Of a DNA stretch of 64,000 bases, positions 59,427-64,000 are shown one piece after another. The stretch comes from DASRDU01 sp035652435 (GTDB taxonomy: Bacteria > Acidobacteriota > Blastocatellia > RBC074). Made by a program: the position numbers and the translations under genes. A model generated the notes under the pieces. That model saw only the letters and a program-made list of their open reading frames with translations, made no database searches and was not told the origin of the DNA. Position 1 is the first letter of the stretch, and each line of letters begins with the position of its first letter. Location: positions 62,001-126,000 of the forward strand of contig DASRDU010000129.1 of the NCBI GenBank assembly GCA_035652435.1. The letters run 5' to 3'.

Positions 59427-61127
59427 ATGGCGCAAAAGAAAATTTACGACGCAATCGTTGTTGGTTCCGGCGCGGCGGGGGCGACTGCTGCTCACGTCCT
59501 GGTCAATCAGGGCCTGAGCGTCCTGTTACTTGAAATCGGGCCGAAGTGGAACCCGCTGACCGATTACGTCACGTCGCACAAATGGTCTTACGAAATGCCG
59601 TACCGGAGCCTGGGCAGGCCCGGGCAGTATGACGGGCTGTGGAAGATCAATGCCTACACCGAACACCTTTACGTCAACCCGAGGGTGGATCGGTACGGGA
59701 CCGCGCCGGGCACCGATTTTCACTGGACGCGCATTCACGCAGTCGGCGGGCGCACGATCACGTGGGGCCGCCTGAGCCTGCGCATGGCCGAGTGGGATTT
59801 CAGGCAGAAGTCCATGCAGGATGGTTACGGCGAAGACTGGCCGATCAGTTACGAAGACCTCGCGCCTTATTACGAAAAGGCCGAACGGCTGATGGGCGTC
59901 TCCGGCGTCCGCGACGGGCTGGCCGTCCTGCCCGACGGAATTTATATGCCGCCGCCGGGCCTGCGATGCGGCGAAGTCGAACTGAAGAAGGCCTGCGACA
60001 AGCTCGGCATTCCGGCGATTTCAAATCGCAAGGCGGTACTCACACAGAAATATGACGGGCGCTCGGCCTGCCATTACTGCGACGGCTGTGACCGCGGCTG
60101 CGAAACCTTCTCGCGTTACTCAACACTCGAAGCGCTGGTTCCGAAACTGGTCGGCAAACCGAACTTCACGCTGCAAACCCGCGCAGCGGCGTACCGCGTG
60201 CTGCTCGACCCGAAGACCGGCAGGGCGCGCGGCGTGTCTTACATCAACACGCAGAACAAACAGGAGTACGAAGTTTACGGCAAGGCGGTCGTGCTGGGTG
60301 CGGGCGCGATGGAATCCACGCGCATCCTGCTCAACTCGAAAACCCGCGAACACCCGAACGGGCTCGCGAATTCATCGGGCGTGCTGGGCCATTACCTGAT
60401 GGACAGCATCAAGTCAGGAAACGTCAGCGGATACCTGCCACGCTTCAAAGGCCGCCCGGTCGTCAATGAAGACGGGGCTGGCGGCGGGCACCTTTACATC
60501 CCGCGTTTCACCAACATTCCTGCGGGCAAGGGGCGCGGGCGCAAATCATCGGTGATGCGCGGCTGGCAGTACCAGCCGAACAGCGGCGCGCGCGACTTCC
60601 CCGGCTATTCGCATTCGGTCGGCGGCTTCGGCTCGGATTTCAAGAAGCAGGTGCGCGAACGGAATCCGGCGATGGTCTCAATGATCGGCTTCGGCGAATC
60701 GCTCGGCGATTTCAATAACTACTGCGAGATTGACCCGGACGGCCTCAGGGATCGTTACGGCATCCCGCAGCTACGCTTCCACTGCAAATGGGGCGACAAC
60801 GATCTGAAAATGTCCGACGCAATGTACGATGCGGCGGAAGAGATCCTGCGCGCCGCGGGCGCTGAGATCAACCCCTACCAGCGCCGCACCCCGCCGCCGC
60901 ACGGCGATTCGACGCACGAGGTCGGCACAGCACGCATGGGTGATGACCCGAAAACGTCGGTCCTCAACAAATGGTGTCAGGCGCACGAGGTAAAAAACCT
61001 CTTCGTCGCCGATGGCGCGTCATTCGTCTCGGTTTCAGAAAAGAACGTGACGCTGACGATCACCGCGCTGGCTTGGCGGGCGAGCGCGTATCTGGCCGAA
61101 GAATTACGCAAGGGCAACCTGGTCTGA
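59427..61127 (+). CDS. GMC-family FAD-dependent oxidoreductase
   Basis: A 566-aa flavoprotein. The ADP-binding 'VVGSGAAGATAAHVL' and 'LLLEIGPKWNPLTD' sit at the N-terminus, and the GMC signatures near the middle and C-terminus ('HAVGGRTITWG', 'HEVGTARMGDDP', 'VADGASFVSVSEKNVTLTITALAWR'). A Cys-rich patch 'CHYCDGCDRGC' lies near residue 215, as in gluconate/sugar dehydrogenases of this branch. Its substrate is probably a sugar or polyol. No signal peptide is obvious. It shares direction with the MFS and cupin genes. Confidence 0.9.
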   Translation: MAQKKIYDAIVVGSGAAGATAAHVLVNQGLSVLLLEIGPKWNPLTDYVTSHKWSYEMPYRSLGRPGQYDGLWKINAYTEHLYVNPRVDRYGTAPGTDFHWTRIHAVGGRTITWGRLSLRMAEWDFRQKSMQDGYGEDWPISYEDLAPYYEKAERLMGVSGVRDGLAVLPDGIYMPPPGLRCGEVELKKACDKLGIPAISNRKAVLTQKYDGRSACHYCDGCDRGCETFSRYSTLEALVPKLVGKPNFTLQTRAAAYRVLLDPKTGRARGVSYINTQNKQEYEVYGKAVVLGAGAMESTRILLNSKTREHPNGLANSSGVLGHYLMDSIKSGNVSGYLPRFKGRPVVNEDGAGGGHLYIPRFTNIPAGKGRGRKSSVMRGWQYQPNSGARDFPGYSHSVGGFGSDFKKQVRERNPAMVSMIGFGESLGDFNNYCEIDPDGLRDRYGIPQLRFHCKWGDNDLKMSDAMYDAAEEILRAAGAEINPYQRRTPPPHGDSTHEVGTARMGDDPKTSVLNKWCQAHEVKNLFVADGASFVSVSEKNVTLTITALAWRASAYLAEELRKGNLV

Positions 61128-61192
61128 AGATGACGGTGAGAAGCGGAGACAGGCAGCAAACAGCACAATAACGACTGACAGGAGAACAAAAC

Positions 61193-62467
61193 GTGCCTGA
61201 TCGAGGGAAAACCTTTTACGGCTGGTGGGTCGTCGGTTCGGCATTCGCCTTCATGTTTCTGATCGTCGGGTTTGCGACCTACGGGCTGCCGCTCTTTTAC
61301 AACCTGTGGGTCGGCGAATTCGGCTGGAAGCGCGCCGACATTCAATTCGGCAACACGATGGGCAAGCTCATCGTCGGGCCGATCTTCGGCTTCCTCGCGG
61401 GCTGGGTGATTGACCGTTACGGTCCGCGGCGCGTCATGCTCCTGGGAGCGCTCAGCGCGGCGGGGGCGCTCCTGGGCTTCGGCTGGATGGGTTCGATCCC
61501 GGTGCTTTACCTCTTCTTCTTTTTCAACGCGGTCGGCTACCTGTGCGCCGGTCCGCTGCCGAATCAGGTCCTGCTCTCGCACTGGTTCACTCGGCTGCGC
61601 GGGCGCGTGATGGGCATCGCCTACGTCGGCATCGGCGTCGGCGGGATGATCGTGCCCTGGGTGATTTACTTTTTGAATAAGCAGTTCGGCTGGCGCGGAT
61701 CGCTGCGGCTGCTCGGCCTGCTCTTTGCGGTAGTGATGCTCTTGATGCTGCTGGTCGTCAAACGCCGACCGGCTGATCTGGGGTTGTTCCCCGACGGCGA
61801 TGCCGAGCCGTCCGACGCGGCGGCGGCCAAGCCGTTGCCGGTCAGGCTGGCGAGCGTCATGAGGACTCCGGCATTCTGGCTGCTGGCCGCGGGCAGCGTC
61901 CTGAGCATCGGCGCAATCGGCGGGGTGATCCAGAACCTGGCGCTCTACATCGCCGACATCAGGCCGAAAGCCGAAGTCGAGATCACCAAGGCAACGATTT
62001 CCAGCATCACGCTCATGTCGAGCGTGGCCGGTCGGCTGACGATGGGCTGGCTGGCCGACCGCTTCACGAAAAAGTACGTCATGCTCGTGACCTACTGTCT
62101 GGTCGGGCTCTCGATCCCGCTGCTGATCCTCGCGCGCGATTACCCGCCGCTGCTCTATGTTTTTGCGGTGGCGTTCGGCTTCGGCCTCGGGGCGGATTAC
62201 ATGCTGATCCCGCTGATGGCGGCGGAGTGCTTCGGGCTGGCGGCGCTTAGCCGCGTCCTCGGCATCATCATTATGAGCGACGCGGTGGGCGAGGCACTGA
62301 TGCCGTATCTGGTCGCATACTTCCGCGATAAGAACGGCAGCTATGTGGGAGGGTTCACGCTGGCCACGGCGCTGGCGATGCTCGGCGCGGTGGCGATCCT
62401 CTCGATTCGCTACCGCAACGGGGTTCCGGTCAGCCGACTACAACTTCAGTCTTCGGAGGCAAGCTGA
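61193..62467 (+). CDS. Major facilitator superfamily transporter (OFA/oxalate-formate-like)
   Basis: A 424-aa protein starting at GTG, with 12 hydrophobic helices. The MFS loop 2-3 motif appears as 'GWVIDRYGPRRVMLLGAL' and again as 'GWLADRFTKKYVML'. The sequence resembles OFA-type monocarboxylate transporters. Substrate unknown, perhaps the acid product of the GMC enzyme. Its stop overlaps the cupin start by one base. Confidence 0.88.
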   Translation: MPDRGKTFYGWWVVGSAFAFMFLIVGFATYGLPLFYNLWVGEFGWKRADIQFGNTMGKLIVGPIFGFLAGWVIDRYGPRRVMLLGALSAAGALLGFGWMGSIPVLYLFFFFNAVGYLCAGPLPNQVLLSHWFTRLRGRVMGIAYVGIGVGGMIVPWVIYFLNKQFGWRGSLRLLGLLFAVVMLLMLLVVKRRPADLGLFPDGDAEPSDAAAAKPLPVRLASVMRTPAFWLLAAGSVLSIGAIGGVIQNLALYIADIRPKAEVEITKATISSITLMSSVAGRLTMGWLADRFTKKYVMLVTYCLVGLSIPLLILARDYPPLLYVFAVAFGFGLGADYMLIPLMAAECFGLAALSRVLGIIIMSDAVGEALMPYLVAYFRDKNGSYVGGFTLATALAMLGAVAILSIRYRNGVPVSRLQLQSSEAS

Positions 62468-62913
62468 TGAAAAAGGCATTACTGTTACTGACGCTCGTAC
62501 TCATGCTTTCAGGGTTCGTCTGGCAGGCCGCCCGCCGGGCTGATAAAACGGCGGCCGAAACGACCGAGGGGTACGTGCTGGAACACGACGCCGACGTGGC
62601 GAAAGATGAGCCCGGCCCGCACAAGGGCGGAGGGCGATCAACCGCCTACAGCTTCTTTGATAAAGCGCCGGGCTACCATTTCGCCTTCCGCAAGCGGGTG
62701 CTGCACCCGGGCGCGGCTATCGGCTATCACCCGCAGAAGGAGGACGAGGTTTACTACGTCCTCAGCGGCGCCGGCGTGATGCAGATGAACGGCAAGGAAT
62801 TCCAGGTCAGGGCCGGCGACGCGATCCTGACGCGCCCGGGCAGCTCGCATGGATTAAAGCAAACCGGTCAGGATGACCTGGTGCTGATCATCACTTACGA
62901 AAAACAGCGCTGA
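62467..62913 (+). CDS. Exported cupin-domain protein
   Basis: A 148-aa protein with a signal-anchor-like N-terminus and one cupin fold. Motif 1 reads 'GYHPQKEDEVYYVLSG', which offers only the first His of the usual HxH pair (H-P-Q). Motif 2 contains 'GDAILTRPGSSHGL' with one His. The metal site is therefore reduced or unusual. It overlaps the MFS stop by one base and is translationally coupled. It likely binds a small ligand of the same pathway. Confidence 0.82.
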   Translation: MKKALLLLTLVLMLSGFVWQAARRADKTAAETTEGYVLEHDADVAKDEPGPHKGGGRSTAYSFFDKAPGYHFAFRKRVLHPGAAIGYHPQKEDEVYYVLSGAGVMQMNGKEFQVRAGDAILTRPGSSHGLKQTGQDDLVLIITYEKQR

Positions 62914-63045
62914 AGTGGGTGCCGCTTCGATTTTTCGCATTTACTTCACCGCCCGTCTGCCTTACGATTGTACCGCCTCGGTTGCTATTCACCCTCACTT
63001 TACTGCCTGAAGCTTTTTTGAAATCCAGCCCCGCATTGAAAGGCC

Positions 63046-63816
63046 ATGAGCAAGCTTTCTCTTACCCTGATGCTGGTCGCTCTGCTCTGCGGTGGCATGC
63101 TTTACCCGTCGCAGGCGCAGGGTGATGATTCGCCGACAGCCGTCGTCAAAAAATTCTATCAGCAGCTGCACGCGCGGAAATATCTTGATGGTTTGCGCCT
63201 GTCGGTTTACGGCCCGGCGGTCGAAGGTCTGTCGCCGGACGAACTCAGGGAACTCGAATCAGACTTCTCCCGCATCGCCGAAGGGATTCCTGAAAACGTC
63301 GAGACCACGGGCGAGCAGATCAGCGGCGACACGGCCACCGTCTTCATCAAACTGCCCGGCGCGGCGGGGCCACAGGACATCACGCTGGCCAGAATTGACG
63401 GCCACTGGCGCGTAGGCGACCGGGAAACATACAAGCTCGTCAAAGGGCAGGGCCGCGAGTTCTTCTTTAATGCGCGGATCAGCGTCAGGGAGAACGAGGC
63501 CGCGGAGTGGCTGGAAGAGATCTTCGGGGCCGAAACGGTCTACTTCAAGGCGAAGTCCCGCTTCACCACGCTCGAAGAACTACTCAGCCTTGGCGGGATT
63601 TCGAAACAGCTGGCGAACGATTCAGAAAGTGGCTACCGTTTTGAATTGAAGGTCGCTGAAAACGGGCAGGGATTCACTGCCACCGCGGTCCCCGTCAGGT
63701 ACGGTCGGACGGGCCGACGGAGTTTTTACATTGATGAGGCTGGCGTCATCCGGGCCGAAGACAAGCAGGGCCAGGCGGCGACGGCTGCATCACCAAAGTA
63801 CCAGATTATAAAATGA
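63046..63816 (+). CDS. Secreted protein with NTF2-like N-terminus and pilin-like C-terminal domain
   Basis: A 256-aa protein with a signal peptide (to about residue 24, 'YPSQAQ'). Residues 30-135 resemble an NTF2/DUF4878-like domain ('VVKKFYQQLHARKY'). Residues 150-245 resemble the C-terminal part of type IV pilin-like proteins of Acidobacteria ('GYRFELKVAENGQGFTATAVP', 'RSFYIDEAGVIRAED'), but without a prepilin peptidase site. The function is unknown. It follows the cupin after 132 bases. Only 184 bases without a gene remain to the window end. Confidence 0.7.
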   Translation: MSKLSLTLMLVALLCGGMLYPSQAQGDDSPTAVVKKFYQQLHARKYLDGLRLSVYGPAVEGLSPDELRELESDFSRIAEGIPENVETTGEQISGDTATVFIKLPGAAGPQDITLARIDGHWRVGDRETYKLVKGQGREFFFNARISVRENEAAEWLEEIFGAETVYFKAKSRFTTLEELLSLGGISKQLANDSESGYRFELKVAENGQGFTATAVPVRYGRTGRRSFYIDEAGVIRAEDKQGQAATAASPKYQIIK

Positions 63817-64000
63817 TTGACCCCGGGGCAGCAGATTGATCTTTCGGACACCCCTGACGATTCAATGTTCACCCACTGAGATCAGGCATTCCGAGCGTTC
63901 AGTCTGTAATCGAAAGTACCCGGTCGGACTCCCACCCTCTTTGCCTGCGCCTGTGCCCCGTATCCCTGTTTTGTCAGTCTTAAAGTTATTATGCTTATGA

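Overview
The window reads as chromosomal DNA of a high-GC bacterium, most probably an acidobacterium and perhaps class Blastocatellia. This is inferred from gene content, not from a marker gene. The clues are two Oar-like TonB-dependent receptors with an N-terminal carboxypeptidase-regulatory domain, an Acidobacteria-type VWFA-related protein, a giant secreted protein ending in a TIGR03437-like domain, a DUF4388-DnaJ-TPR protein, DUF4252 proteins and a pilin-like C-terminal domain. No rRNA, tRNA, CRISPR array, transposase or phage gene was seen. Many long open frames antisense to real genes are GC-skew shadows and were left out.

Layout. 1-5 kb: the end of a tandem DUF3108 protein, a beta-carbonic anhydrase, and a feoB-dtxR(feoA) iron operon with a good promoter overlapped by an inverted repeat. 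5-19 kb: Oar-like receptor, EpsI/exosortase pair, an 894-bp structured intergenic stretch, a 1589-aa secreted polysaccharide-lyase-like protein, a zinc-ribbon membrane protein and a thioredoxin-fold protein that has lost its cysteines. 19-27 kb: a minus-strand cluster headed by an ECF sigma factor and a membrane anti-sigma candidate, followed by three DUF4252 proteins, two divergent DUF4252-like proteins (one fused to VWFA) and a cytochrome c/copper-monooxygenase-like protein. 27-36 kb: serine hydrolase, S9 peptidase, Gfo/Idh/MocA oxidoreductase, MGDG-synthase-like and ArnT-like glycosyltransferases, alpha/beta hydrolase.

36-49 kb: Hsp33, purL and purQ, two short-chain dehydrogenases, a DNA methyltransferase with a large internal insertion preceded by a small unknown gene, M23 peptidase and L,D-transpeptidase lipoproteins, and an acyl-CoA synthetase operon. 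49-64 kb: DUF4388-DnaJ-TPR protein, Old Yellow Enzyme relative, a second ECF sigma/zinc-type anti-sigma/membrane-protein operon, a second Oar-like receptor, then GMC oxidoreductase, MFS transporter, cupin and a secreted protein with a pilin-like C-terminus.

The best candidate for an undescribed system is the 20.1-27.1 kb cluster. Canonical and divergent DUF4252 domains are encoded in two tightly spaced pairs and sit with a heme/copper redox protein behind an ECF sigma/anti-sigma pair. The second candidate is the methyltransferase whose catalytic domain is split by about 250 residues of unrecognised sequence. Long intergenic inverted repeats and a small dispersed repeat family are further unexplained features.
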